Source of the DNA: Deinococcus sp.
GTDB taxonomy: Bacteria; Deinococcota; Deinococci; Deinococcales; Deinococcaceae
NCBI GenBank assembly: GCA_018260275.1
Contig: JAGLBK010000045.1
Coordinates: 1-15,182 of the forward strand
DNA length: 15,182 bases
Direction: 5' to 3'
Shown here: in pieces, positions 6,736-13,555 of the stretch
Layout of the letters: each line of letters starts with the position of its first letter
Numbering within the stretch: position 1 is the stretch's first letter
Made by a program: the position numbers and the translations under genes
The notes under the pieces: model-generated
What the model saw: the letters and a program-made list of their open reading frames with translations, nothing else
Told to the model about the DNA's origin: nothing
The model's database searches: none

Positions 6736-6853
6736 GGTGGCCCCCCCTCCCGTTGCTTTGCAACGCCCTCCCCCGCAGGTGGGGAGGGTCAAAACCACCC
6801 CTCTCCCCTTGCGGGGGAGGGGCCTCGCGCAGCGTGGGGGAGGGGGGGCCACC
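6736..6853. repeat. GC-rich nested palindromic element between potB and potC
   Basis: The outer arms are a perfect 16-bp inverted repeat, GGTGGCCCCCCCTCCC (6736-6751) and GGGAGGGGGGGCCACC (6838-6853). Inside are three further hairpins: GTTGC/GCAAC (6752-6765 region), CCCTCCCC (6767-6774) with GGGGAGGG (6781-6788), and CCCCTC-TCCCC (6798-6808) with GGGGG-AGGGG (6813-6822). The whole can fold as a multi-branched structure of about 118 bases on either strand. Intergenic palindromic repeats are known in Deinococcus (the SNR families of D. radiodurans), but I cannot say this is one. Lying inside the pot transcript, it may act as an mRNA processing or attenuation structure that lowers potCD relative to potAB. 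Confidence 0.7.
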
Positions 6854-6881
6854 AGACCAACTTTTCTCGCCACAACTCGCC

Positions 6882-7706
6882 TCACAGTAATTCCTCCAGC
6901 CCTTTTTCCCCGGCAAAACGCGCATACAGCCACAGCCCCAGCAGCACCACACCCATCAGCAGAAAGCTGAGCGCCGACCCGTACGGCCAGTCGCCCGCCT
7001 GCCCGAACTGGTTCTGAATCAGGTTGCCGATCAGCGCCGTTTTTGCCCCGCCCAGAATGTCACTGACCACGAACATCCCCAGCGCCGGAATGAACGTGAG
7101 TAAAATGCCCGCCACCAGTCCCGGTAGCGTCTGCGGAAAGACGCCGGTCATAAACGCCCTGGCCGGGGTAGCGCCCAGATCTTCAGCCGCTTCCAGCAGC
7201 CGCCAGTCCAGCTTTTCGACACTGGAATACACCGGCAGCACGAAAAAAGGCAAGAAGGCGTAGACCATCCCCAGAAAGGTCGCCGCCGTGCTGGGCACCA
7301 GACCAAAGGGCCGCAGGATCAGAATCCAGGCGTAGACCCGGATCAGAAAGTTTGTCCAGAACGGAATAATCAGCAGCAGCAGCAACAGATTCTTGCGCCG
7401 CGCCTCCTGATGGGCAATGTAGAAGGCCAGCGGATAGCCCATCAGGACGCACAAAAGTGTGCTGAGGGCCGCCAGCCACAGCGAACGCCACAGCACCCGC
7501 AGATTGTCGGGCACCCACTGGCGGAACAGGGCGTCATAGCCGAACACCCGCTGCCAGTTTTCCAGCGTCCAGGGCGCACCGACCTGCGCCAGATCAGTGC
7601 GCGTCAGAAAGGAGTAGCCAAGCATGATCACAGACGGCACGATCAGGAAAATGGCGAGCCAGAGCAGCCCGGGGCCGAGGGTGGCGAGAAAGCGGCGCGG
7701 GGTCAT
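6882..7706 (-). CDS. potB: Polyamine ABC transporter permease PotB
   Basis: This is the first permease subunit of the spermidine/putrescine importer, pairing with PotC in the membrane. The 274-aa protein has hydrophobic segments at about 10-33, 74-97, 105-131, 143-160, 193-217 and 241-263. The EAA loop is at 172-196 (EAAEDLGATP, ending FPQTLPG). The segment IPFWTNFLIRVYAW (114-127) is characteristic of PotB. No good ribosome binding site precedes the ATG at 7706, and 123 bases of non-coding DNA separate it from potA. Confidence 0.94.
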   Translation of the reverse strand: MTPRRFLATLGPGLLWLAIFLIVPSVIMLGYSFLTRTDLAQVGAPWTLENWQRVFGYDALFRQWVPDNLRVLWRSLWLAALSTLLCVLMGYPLAFYIAHQEARRKNLLLLLLIIPFWTNFLIRVYAWILILRPFGLVPSTAATFLGMVYAFLPFFVLPVYSSVEKLDWRLLEAAEDLGATPARAFMTGVFPQTLPGLVAGILLTFIPALGMFVVSDILGGAKTALIGNLIQNQFGQAGDWPYGSALSFLLMGVVLLGLWLYARFAGEKGLEELL

Positions 7707-7781
7707 GGGGTAGTTCCGGCCCGGCGCCCGTAGCTCGTGGCCAAGGCGCAGCAGACTGAGCTGCTTCAGGCGTTGGCGTTA

Positions 7782-7826
7782 TTTTCTCTGTTTTCTCTAC
7801 ACGCCACACGCGACACGCCACAGGCC
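7782..7826. repeat. Short direct repeats between potA and potB
   Basis: TTTTCTCT occurs twice (7782-7789, 7791-7798). Four tandem 7-mers follow directly: ACACGCC (7799-7805), ACACGCG (7806-7812), ACACGCC (7813-7819) and ACAGGCC (7820-7826). The units differ by one base at most from the consensus. The array ends next to the potA stop. It contains no ORF or obvious terminator. Confidence 0.6.
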
Positions 7827-7829
7827 CCC

Positions 7830-8939
7830 TCACCCTTCCTCCAGCACAACCAGACTGGCAGGTGGCAGGTACAGCGCCACTTCCTCGTCGTAGTCGAAAT
7901 CCTCGTCGGCTCCGATATCGGCGTTAAGCTGAAAGGCAACCAGCCGCTGCCCATGCGCCTCCAGCAGGTACTGGTTTTCGGCGCCGGTATACACGATGTC
8001 GTCCACGCGGGCGCGAACCTCGTTGCCTTCGGTTTCGTCGTCGCGCTCCATCCTTAACTTCTCGGGGCGAATGCTAAGGGTCACTTCCTGGCCGGGCATC
8101 AGCCCCGCGTGCTGGGTGGTTCGCAGCGGCCCAAAGTCAGTCTGCACCAGAGCGCCCTCCGGGGTCACCTCGCGGATACGGCCCGGAATCAGGTTACTGC
8201 TGCCCAGAAAGTTGGCTACAAACGCGGTGCGTGGGCGCTCATAGAGGTCCTCGGCGCGGCCCAGTTGCTCGATGCGGCCCCGGTTCATCACGGCGATGCG
8301 GTCACTCATGACCAGCGCTTCTTCCTGATCGTGAGTCACGAAAATAAACGTGATCCCCAGCGTTTCTTGCAAATTGGCCAGCTCGACTTGCAACTGCTTG
8401 CGTAACTTGAGGTCCAGCGCCGAAAGCGGTTCGTCAAGCAAAAGCACTTCCGGCTCGTTGACGATGGCGCGGGCCAGGGCTACCCGCTGCCGCTGCCCGC
8501 CCGAAAGCTGATCGGGCTTGCGGTTGCCAAAATCCCCGATCTGCACCGTTTCGATGGCCCGCGCCACCCGGTTTTTCAGGTCCTGGCCGCGAATCCCCTT
8601 TTGCTTTAGCCCAAAGGCCACATTGTCAGCCACACTCAGGTGCGGAAAGAGGGCGTAACTCTGGAACACGGTATTCACGGGGCGGCGGTGCGCCGGAATC
8701 CCGGTCATGTCGCGCCCGCCGATGACCACCGCGCCCGAATCGGCCTGCTCGAAGCCCGCCAGAATCCGCAGCAGCGTCGTCTTGCCGCAGCCCGACGGCC
8801 CCAGCAGACTGAAAAACTCGCCCTTGCGGATATCCAGATCGATGTCGCGCAGTACCGGCGTTTCCTGTCCACCAGCATTGCGATACGCCTTGAATACGTC
8901 CACCACGCTCACGGCGGCGTCGGCAGACAGCTCGCGCAC
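7830..8939 (-). CDS. potA: Polyamine ABC transporter ATP-binding protein
   Basis: This ATPase powers PotBC-mediated import of spermidine/putrescine on the cytoplasmic face of the membrane. From GTG 8939 it is 369 aa, near the E. coli PotA length of 378. Walker A is GPSGCGKT at 47-54, the Q-loop Gln is at 93 (VFQSYALFPH), the signature LSGGQRQR at 145-152, Walker B LLLDEP at 166-171, the D-loop SALD, and the switch His203 in VTHDQEEA. The C-terminal 110 residues form the TOBE-type domain of PotA-like importers. The frame is open to 9287, but that extension would cover the divergent gene and has no family resemblance. I chose GTG 8939 because AAGGG lies upstream and the N-terminus fits the family. 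The first gene of a potABCD operon. Confidence 0.9.
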   Translation of the reverse strand: MRELSADAAVSVVDVFKAYRNAGGQETPVLRDIDLDIRKGEFFSLLGPSGCGKTTLLRILAGFEQADSGAVVIGGRDMTGIPAHRRPVNTVFQSYALFPHLSVADNVAFGLKQKGIRGQDLKNRVARAIETVQIGDFGNRKPDQLSGGQRQRVALARAIVNEPEVLLLDEPLSALDLKLRKQLQVELANLQETLGITFIFVTHDQEEALVMSDRIAVMNRGRIEQLGRAEDLYERPRTAFVANFLGSSNLIPGRIREVTPEGALVQTDFGPLRTTQHAGLMPGQEVTLSIRPEKLRMERDDETEGNEVRARVDDIVYTGAENQYLLEAHGQRLVAFQLNADIGADEDFDYDEEVALYLPPASLVVLEEG

Positions 8940-8977
8940 CCGCTTGCCCTTGAACACGACCGAATGAGACGGCCCGG

Positions 8978-9025
8978 TTATGCGCCTGTCCTCACGCTTG
9001 AACTTCCCGGCAAAATCCTCGACAT
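8978..9025 (-). CDS. Possible leaderless upstream ORF in the potA leader (15 aa)
   Basis: A 15-codon ORF (MSRILPGSSSVRTGA) begins at an ATG exactly seven bases after a good -10 box and ends 38 bases before the potA GTG. It is out of frame with potA. Its position matches the leaderless layout seen at the ilv leader. It may be a regulatory upstream peptide, or simply a chance ATG in a 5' untranslated region. No amino acid run hints at a signal. Confidence 0.3.
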   Translation of the reverse strand: MSRILPGSSSVRTGA

Positions 9026-9032
9026 GAAGAGC

Positions 9033-9038
9033 ATTGTA
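9033..9038 (-). promoter_or_regulatory. Putative -10 box of the potABCD operon
   Basis: On the minus strand TACAAT (5 of 6 match to TATAAT) lies about 95 bases upstream of the potA GTG and seven bases before the ATG of the short upstream ORF. No convincing -35 box is seen at 16-18 bases spacing. Confidence 0.45.
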
Positions 9039-9145
9039 ATAGAGCCGGTGCCGGGCCGCCGTCAGCTCCGGCCTATGCGTACCTCGTTCCAAAGGTGGAC
9101 GAAACTCATGCAGGGCTGCTTTAAGCTGCGTTCTGGAGGTCTGGC

Positions 9146-9676
9146 ATGGAGCATGTTCTGGTTCCCCTCGGCTTTTTTGCACTTGTCTTCGGCGCCCCTC
9201 TGCTCCGGCGCGAGATGCAGCACCGTCACCTGCTGGAAAAACTGCGGCTGGAACACACCCTCGCGCAAGCGGCACCGACTGGCGCACAGTCCACCCCGGA
9301 CGACGCGTCGGCGCTGGCCCTGCGCCTGCCCGAACCGCACCGGCTGTATGCTCTGGCCCTGCTGTGCCGCCTGCACGACGCCGATACCGCCAGTCTGGAC
9401 GCCCGCAGCGCGTTTATCGTGCGCCAGGCACGGAGCGATTACCTGCCCGGCACGCTGCGGGCCTACCTGAATCTTTCGGCGCCTGCCCGCGCCCAGTTGC
9501 AGGCCCAGGGCCACAACCCCGAAACCACCTTGCAGGAGCAGCTCGAACTGATCAGCCGGGGGGTGGACGAGGCGCTGCGCCAGGATTACGCGGCGGCCCA
9601 GCGCGTGCTGACCCAGGGCGCGTTTTTGCGGCAGGTCTTTGCCGACGAGCCGGTGCCCACGGAGATCAGGGGGTAG
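9146..9676 (+). CDS. Hypothetical protein with one N-terminal membrane helix
   Basis: I do not recognise a named family. The 176-aa protein begins with a hydrophobic segment (about residues 4-20, VLVPLGFFALVFGAPLL) followed by RR, consistent with a membrane anchor facing the cytoplasm. The next region (22-40) is charged and possibly coiled coil. The soluble part is alpha-helical, rich in Ala, Leu and Gln, and includes a segment ending YLPGTLRAYLNLSAPAR. GGAGG (9135-9139) lies six bases before the ATG. It is transcribed divergently from potA, and its last 11 bases overlap the convergent pentapeptide-repeat gene. A role in membrane-associated scaffolding is possible but unsupported. Confidence 0.75.
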   Translation: MEHVLVPLGFFALVFGAPLLRREMQHRHLLEKLRLEHTLAQAAPTGAQSTPDDASALALRLPEPHRLYALALLCRLHDADTASLDARSAFIVRQARSDYLPGTLRAYLNLSAPARAQLQAQGHNPETTLQEQLELISRGVDEALRQDYAAAQRVLTQGAFLRQVFADEPVPTEIRG

Positions 9677-10334
9677 TTTCTGCCAGGGCCTGCACCTGCA
9701 CGCCGAGCAGATGGGCCAGCGCCAGCAGTTGAACCGGTTCGATCACCAGTCCGGCCACCTCACGTAGCCCCAGCCTCACGCCAGTCAGCTCGGAGGCCCG
9801 GACATCTGCGCCTGCCAGCGCCGCGCCGAGAAAGTCGGTTCGTTCGAGTTTGCACCCCCGAAACACCGCGCCGGGCAACTTCGCTTCCAGAAAGGAGGCT
9901 TCGGCCAGGTCACTCTGCTGCCAGTGCACCTGCCGACCGTCTACCCTGTACCAGAGGCTCAACGGGGCCTGAACGCGCTGAAACTCCACCTGCCGCAGCC
10001 GCGCCCCAGGCCAGTGGGTTCCCAGCATCCGGCAACCGCTGAAGCTGACCCGTTCCAGCCCCGCCTCCGGAAAACGCGCTCCGCTCAGATCGCCGCCCTC
10101 GAACCTTACGTCAACCAGGCGCAGGCGCTCCCAGCACACCCCGGTCAAATCCACGTCCCGGAACACACACGACTCGAAGGCAACCGCGTGCAGACTGGTC
10201 TGGGCCAGCGCAGAGCCAATCACGAGGCGACGGCGGTAAATAGCCTCGGATTCCAGCTCGGCATGTTCCAGGGGCGAGAGAACGACTCTGGACAGCCTGG
10301 GCGGTGCGGGCAGCCTGGGGGTGGGGGGAGTCAC
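9666..10334 (-). CDS. Pentapeptide-repeat protein
   Basis: This 222-aa protein has degenerate A(D/N)LXX-type repeats from about residue 45 to 195, for example DLSGARF, DLAEASF, KLPGAVF and ALAGADV. Such repeats fold as a right-handed quadrilateral beta helix. The repeat run is broken around 125-140 by a Trp/Tyr/Arg-rich segment (LWYRVDGRQVHW), perhaps a loop. A C-terminal helix (about 198-217, ending LAHLLGVQV) is the sort that often mediates dimerisation in this family. Some members (MfpA, Qnr) bind DNA gyrase, but nothing here proves that. The ATG overlaps the stop of the phosphoesterase gene by four bases, so the two are co-translated. It is the last gene of the map operon and overlaps the convergent 9146-9676 gene by 11 bases. 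Confidence 0.85.
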   Translation of the reverse strand: MTPPTPRLPAPPRLSRVVLSPLEHAELESEAIYRRRLVIGSALAQTSLHAVAFESCVFRDVDLTGVCWERLRLVDVRFEGGDLSGARFPEAGLERVSFSGCRMLGTHWPGARLRQVEFQRVQAPLSLWYRVDGRQVHWQQSDLAEASFLEAKLPGAVFRGCKLERTDFLGAALAGADVRASELTGVRLGLREVAGLVIEPVQLLALAHLLGVQVQALAETTP

Positions 10335-10972
10335 GGGTACATCACCACCGCCTCAGTCTCGGCGTCCCAGACACAGAAACGGCCTGTTCTGACCGTGCCG
10401 AGGTCGATGTAGACCACCCCTTCCCCGTCCAGATCGACCACCGGGCGCTTGACGGGCGTGTGCCCGTGAACCGAGTAACGCAGATCGGGAAAAAAGTGCA
10501 TGGGCAGCGGGTGCAGGCCACTGGCCGGGCGATCCCACATGTAGCCCATGTCCAGCAGGTCGTCCGGGCCAGTGCCCAGGCTGGGGCGGGCGGCGTGGGC
10601 ACACAGCATGGCCCCCTCGACCACATACGGTTCGGCCAGCGAGGCGAACTGCCGCAGGTCGGCACTCAGCGCCCGCGCGTCGCTGTGGTAGCTCTTGAAC
10701 AGGTCGTGGGCATGATGCCGGAACCAGCGTTCCTGGGCTGCCGGTTTCAGCCTGCTCGACTGCCCGTACACCCAGTCCTCGTGGTTGCCCCACAGCAGCG
10801 TGGCGCGGCCCTCGGCGGCCAGATAGAGCGCCAGCTGAAGCACCCGGCGCGAATCCGGCCCCCGGTTGATCAGGTCACCCAGCACAATTAGATGCCGCTC
10901 CGGAAAGCGCCGCTGCACCCACTCCAGAAAGTGAGGGCAGCCGTGCAGGTCGGGAACGACGACAGACGCCAT
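10331..10972 (-). CDS. PPP-type metallophosphoesterase (Ser/Thr phosphatase or ApaH-like)
   Basis: This 213-aa protein is from the calcineurin-like PPP superfamily. The metal and phosphate motifs are in order: PDLHG (Asp8, His10), GDLINRGPDS (32-41), GNHE (62-65), a His at 126 in CAHAARP, and VHGHTP (168-173). The small size and these motifs resemble bacterial PrpA/PrpB-type Ser/Thr phosphatases and symmetrical diadenosine tetraphosphatases; the sequence alone does not separate them. It lies 11 bases downstream of map on the same strand and overlaps the pentapeptide gene by four bases, giving a three-gene operon. No clear ribosome binding site precedes its ATG, so translation may depend on coupling to map. 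Confidence 0.88.
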   Translation of the reverse strand: MASVVVPDLHGCPHFLEWVQRRFPERHLIVLGDLINRGPDSRRVLQLALYLAAEGRATLLWGNHEDWVYGQSSRLKPAAQERWFRHHAHDLFKSYHSDARALSADLRQFASLAEPYVVEGAMLCAHAARPSLGTGPDDLLDMGYMWDRPASGLHPLPMHFFPDLRYSVHGHTPVKRPVVDLDGEGVVYIDLGTVRTGRFCVWDAETEAVVMYP

Positions 10973-10983
10973 ACGGGGCCAGC

Positions 10984-11745
10984 TTACAGCGTCAGCACGT
11001 CGTAGCCTTTGGGCGTCACGACCAGGGTGTGCTCGAACTGGGCACTGGGTTTCTTATCGGCGGTGGTCACGGTCCAGCCGTCGGCTTGCAGACTGGTTTC
11101 GGGCACGCCCAGATTGATCATCGGTTCGATGGTAAAGACCATGCCGGGTTGCAGCTTGAGACCGGTGTAACGTGCGCCCCAGTGGTACACCGTGGGGTCC
11201 TCGTGCAGGCGTTTGCCGATACCGTGGCCGGTGTACTCGCGCACCACGCCGTAACCCCGGCTCTCGGCGAGGCTCTGGATGGCGTGGCCGACGTCACCCA
11301 GCCGGGCGTTCGGGCGCACCTCCCTGAGTCCGGCCTCCAGACAATCGCGGGTGGTGTCCACCAGTCCCTGCACCTCGGGGCTGACCTGGCCCACCGTGTA
11401 GGTGTAGCAAGCGTCGCCGTAATAGCCGTCGAGCAGCACACCGATGTCGGTGCCGATGATGTCGCCTTCCTTCAGCTCCCGGTCACCCGGAATGCCGTGA
11501 CAGATGACCTCGTTGACGCTGGTGCAGACCGTGCCCGGAAACGGATTGTTCTTGGGGCCGTAGCCCAGGTAGGCGGGCAGCGCCCCGGCCTTGCGGATGT
11601 GTTCCTCGGCAATGCGGTCGAGTTCTCTGGTCGTGACCCCGGGCTTGATGTACGGGTGCAGCACGCGGAACGTTTCGGCCACCAGCCCTCCGGCGCGGCG
11701 CATGATTTCGATTTCGCGGGCAGATTTCAGGGCAACTTTACTCAT
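10984..11745 (-). CDS. map: Methionine aminopeptidase, type I
   Basis: This cytosolic enzyme (EC 3.4.11.18) removes the initiator Met from nascent proteins. From ATG 11745 it has 253 aa, the usual type Ia size with no N-terminal extension. The dinuclear metal ligands are all present: Asp100 (GTDIG), Asp111 (YGDACY), His174 (YTGHGIG), Glu207 (FTIEPMIN) and Glu238 (QFEHTLV). His83 in ICHGIP matches the substrate-contact His. A GTG at 11763 would add six residues, but a TAGGCT -10 box (11754-11759) overlaps that region and lies eight bases before ATG 11745, so a leaderless start there is preferred. It is the first gene of an operon with the metallophosphoesterase and pentapeptide-repeat genes. 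Confidence 0.95.
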   Translation of the reverse strand: MSKVALKSAREIEIMRRAGGLVAETFRVLHPYIKPGVTTRELDRIAEEHIRKAGALPAYLGYGPKNNPFPGTVCTSVNEVICHGIPGDRELKEGDIIGTDIGVLLDGYYGDACYTYTVGQVSPEVQGLVDTTRDCLEAGLREVRPNARLGDVGHAIQSLAESRGYGVVREYTGHGIGKRLHEDPTVYHWGARYTGLKLQPGMVFTIEPMINLGVPETSLQADGWTVTTADKKPSAQFEHTLVVTPKGYDVLTL

Positions 11746-11753
11746 AACGTCCG

Positions 11754-11759
11754 AGCCTA
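11754..11759 (-). promoter_or_regulatory. Putative -10 box for leaderless map transcript
   Basis: TAGGCT on the minus strand fits TANNNT and ends eight bases before the map ATG at 11745, with no ribosome binding site between them. No good -35 box was found. Confidence 0.45.
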
Positions 11760-11850
11760 GCACTTTGGCCCACAGCCGTTTGAGAAAAGTGGACCGCGCC
11801 GCCGGAGAACTTACGTCGGGGGCGAGACCTAAGCGTCAGAAGGTCCAACT

Positions 11851-12034
11851 GTCTTATACGGATTCCGTCCAATTCCCCCATATCCGGAACGGCACCGGAT
11901 ACGGGTCCATTTCCCGAAATCCATCCTTTTTCCTACTCCTTGTCTTGGGCAAAACGGCACCTGTATAGGGCCTGCCCGCTCCAGTCGGATTTCATCCCCC
12001 ACGCTGGGGGATTCAATCGGAATCGGTATAACAC
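11851..12034. mobile_element. 184-bp element with imperfect terminal inverted repeats (MITE-like candidate)
   Basis: The ends are GTCTTATACGGATTCCG (11851-11867) and CGGAATCGGTATAACAC (12018-12034), inverted with 15 of 17 matches; similarity continues inward to a shared TCCCCCA. Nested inside are TATCCGG/CCGGATA (11881-11887, 11895-11901), GAAATCC/GGATTTC (11916-11922, 11987-11993) and ATCCCCC/GGGGGAT (11994-12000, 12006-12012). There is no coding capacity. I see no clear target-site duplication. Non-autonomous IS derivative or SNR-type intergenic repeat are both possible. Confidence 0.5.
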
Positions 12035-12062
12035 GCCCCCGAACCCGCCAAAAGCACCGTGC

Positions 12063-12068
12063 TAGCCT
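12063..12068 (+). promoter_or_regulatory. Putative -10 box for leaderless aroA transcript
   Basis: TAGCCT fits TANNNT and lies six bases before the first aroA ATG (12075). No ribosome binding site is present between them. No good -35 box is apparent at the usual spacing. Confidence 0.5.
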
Positions 12069-12074
12069 GCTCAG

Positions 12075-13433
12075 ATGAGTTCGGCGCAGATGAGTTCGGA
12101 CGGAATGCCCCTGGCCTTCGACGTGGTGGTTCACCCGGCTGCCGGGTTACGCGGCGAGTTACGGGCACAGCCCAGCAAAAACTACACGACCCGCTACCTG
12201 CTGGCGGCGGCCCTGGCCGGGGGCGAAACCCGCGTGGTGGGGGTGGCGACCAGCGAGGACGCCGGGGCCATGCTGCGCTGCCTGCGCGACTGGGGCGCGG
12301 GCGTGGAACTGGTGGGCGAGGACGCCGTGATTCGCGGCTTTAACGCACAGCCCAGGGCGGGCGTGACCCTCGATCCGGGAAACGCCGGAGCCGTCGCCCG
12401 GTTCCTGATGGGCGTGGCGGCGCTGACCTCGCGGACCACCTTCGTGACCGATTACGCCGGCTCGCTGGGCAAACGGCCCCAGGGTGACCTGCTGGAAGCG
12501 CTGGAACGCCTCGGCGCGAAGGTGGAGAGCAACGACGGCAAACTGCCCATTTCGATTTCCGGACCGGTGCGCGGCGGCCCGCTGGAGGTCAGCGCCGAAC
12601 GCAGCAGCCAGTACGCCAGCGCCCTCATGTTTCTGGCCCCCCTGCTGCCCGACGGCCTCGATCTGCGCCTGACCGGCGAGATCAAGAGCCACGCCCCGCT
12701 GCGGCAGACGCTGGACACGTTAAGTGCTTTCGGCGTCCGGGCCATGGCGTCGGCGGACCTTTCACGCATCACCATTCCGGGCGGGCAGGCTTACCGGGCT
12801 GGGGAAACGGGGCAGCAGGGGCGCGTGCTGGTGCCGGGCGACTACCCTGGCTCGGCGGCGATTCTGGCGGCGGCGGCCCTGCTGCCCGGCGAACTGCGCC
12901 TGAGCAACCTGCGCGAAAACGACCTTCAGGGTGAGAAAGAAGCGGTAGCGGTGCTGCGCGAGATGGGAGCCGACATCGTGCGCGAGGGTGACAGCCTGAC
13001 CGTGCGCGGAGGCCAGCCGCTCCGGGCCGTAATCCGCGACGGAGACACGTTCACCGACGCGGTGCAGGCCCTGACCGCCGCCGCCGCTTACGCGGGGGGC
13101 ACCACCACCTGGGACAACGTGTACACCCTGCGCCTCAAGGAATGTGACCGCATCAGCGACACGCGCCGCGAACTGGAAAAACTGGGCCTGAGTGCCGCCG
13201 AAACTCGCGACAGCCTCAGCGTCACGGGCGCGGCGCGGCTGGCGGGCGGCGTCACGGCCGACGGACACGGCGACCACCGCATGATCATGCTGCTGACCCT
13301 GCTGGGGCTGCGGGCCGAAGCGCCGATCACCATCACCGGGGCGCACCACATCCGCAAGAGCTACCCCATGTTCTTCCGGCACCTCGAACAGCTGGGGGCC
13401 AGATTCGATTATTTACCGACGGATACACACTAA
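12075..13433 (+). CDS. aroA: 3-phosphoshikimate 1-carboxyvinyltransferase (EPSP synthase)
   Basis: This enzyme (EC 2.5.1.19) transfers enolpyruvyl from PEP to shikimate 3-phosphate, the sixth shikimate-pathway step. The 452 residues form the two-domain fold. Catalytic residues match E. coli: Asp328 (TDAVQ), Lys355 and Glu356 (RLKECDRI), Arg359, Arg402 (GDHRM) and Lys428. The S3P-binding segment is SSQYASAL (177-184). Other sites are atypical: the N-terminal KS motif reads PSKNYTTR (33-40, Ser to Asn), and the PEP-site loop reads GNAGAVARF (102-110), where E. coli has GNAGTAMRP; that places Ala and Phe at the positions of Thr97 and Pro101. In-frame ATGs also occur at 12090 and 12105, and the first two begin a short tandem repeat (ATGAGTTCGG). 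The -10 spacing favours the first ATG. Confidence 0.95.
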   Translation: MSSAQMSSDGMPLAFDVVVHPAAGLRGELRAQPSKNYTTRYLLAAALAGGETRVVGVATSEDAGAMLRCLRDWGAGVELVGEDAVIRGFNAQPRAGVTLDPGNAGAVARFLMGVAALTSRTTFVTDYAGSLGKRPQGDLLEALERLGAKVESNDGKLPISISGPVRGGPLEVSAERSSQYASALMFLAPLLPDGLDLRLTGEIKSHAPLRQTLDTLSAFGVRAMASADLSRITIPGGQAYRAGETGQQGRVLVPGDYPGSAAILAAAALLPGELRLSNLRENDLQGEKEAVAVLREMGADIVREGDSLTVRGGQPLRAVIRDGDTFTDAVQALTAAAAYAGGTTTWDNVYTLRLKECDRISDTRRELEKLGLSAAETRDSLSVTGAARLAGGVTADGHGDHRMIMLLTLLGLRAEAPITITGAHHIRKSYPMFFRHLEQLGARFDYLPTDTH

Positions 13434-13463
13434 ATCCAGAATCGTGTACCGCGTTCAGAAGAC

Positions 13464-13492
13464 GTGACGAATGTCCCGCGCTGGCCTAAGCT
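13464..13492 (+). promoter_or_regulatory. Putative promoter of the YiaA/B-type gene
   Basis: GTGACG (13464-13469, 4 of 6 match to TTGACA) and TAAGCT (13487-13492) are 17 bases apart. The predicted start, near 13499, would give a leader of about 57 bases containing small hairpins (CTTGC/GCAAG at 13491-13501; GAGAG/CTCTC about 13526-13540) before the GGAGG ribosome binding site. Confidence 0.5.
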
Positions 13493-13555
13493 TGCGGCAA
13501 GTTCGTTCGGTTTCCCTTCTCGCACGAGAGACAGGCTCTCTGGAGGTACACGGCT

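Larger units (their letters stand above)
11764..12074. other. 311-base intergenic region between divergent map and aroA
   Basis: No credible gene lies here; the ORFs that cross it have no family features and overlap map or aroA in other frames. It holds the map promoter end, a 184-bp inverted-repeat element (11851-12034), and the aroA promoter. A further promoter-like pair lies inside the element: TTGTCT (11940-11945), an 18-base gap and TATAGG (11964-11969), pointing toward aroA. Confidence 0.6.

Noticed and set aside
8940..9287. N-terminal extension of potA to 9287
   Set aside because: It would overlap the divergent gene at 9146, includes the putative promoter, and its sequence does not resemble any PotA N-terminus.
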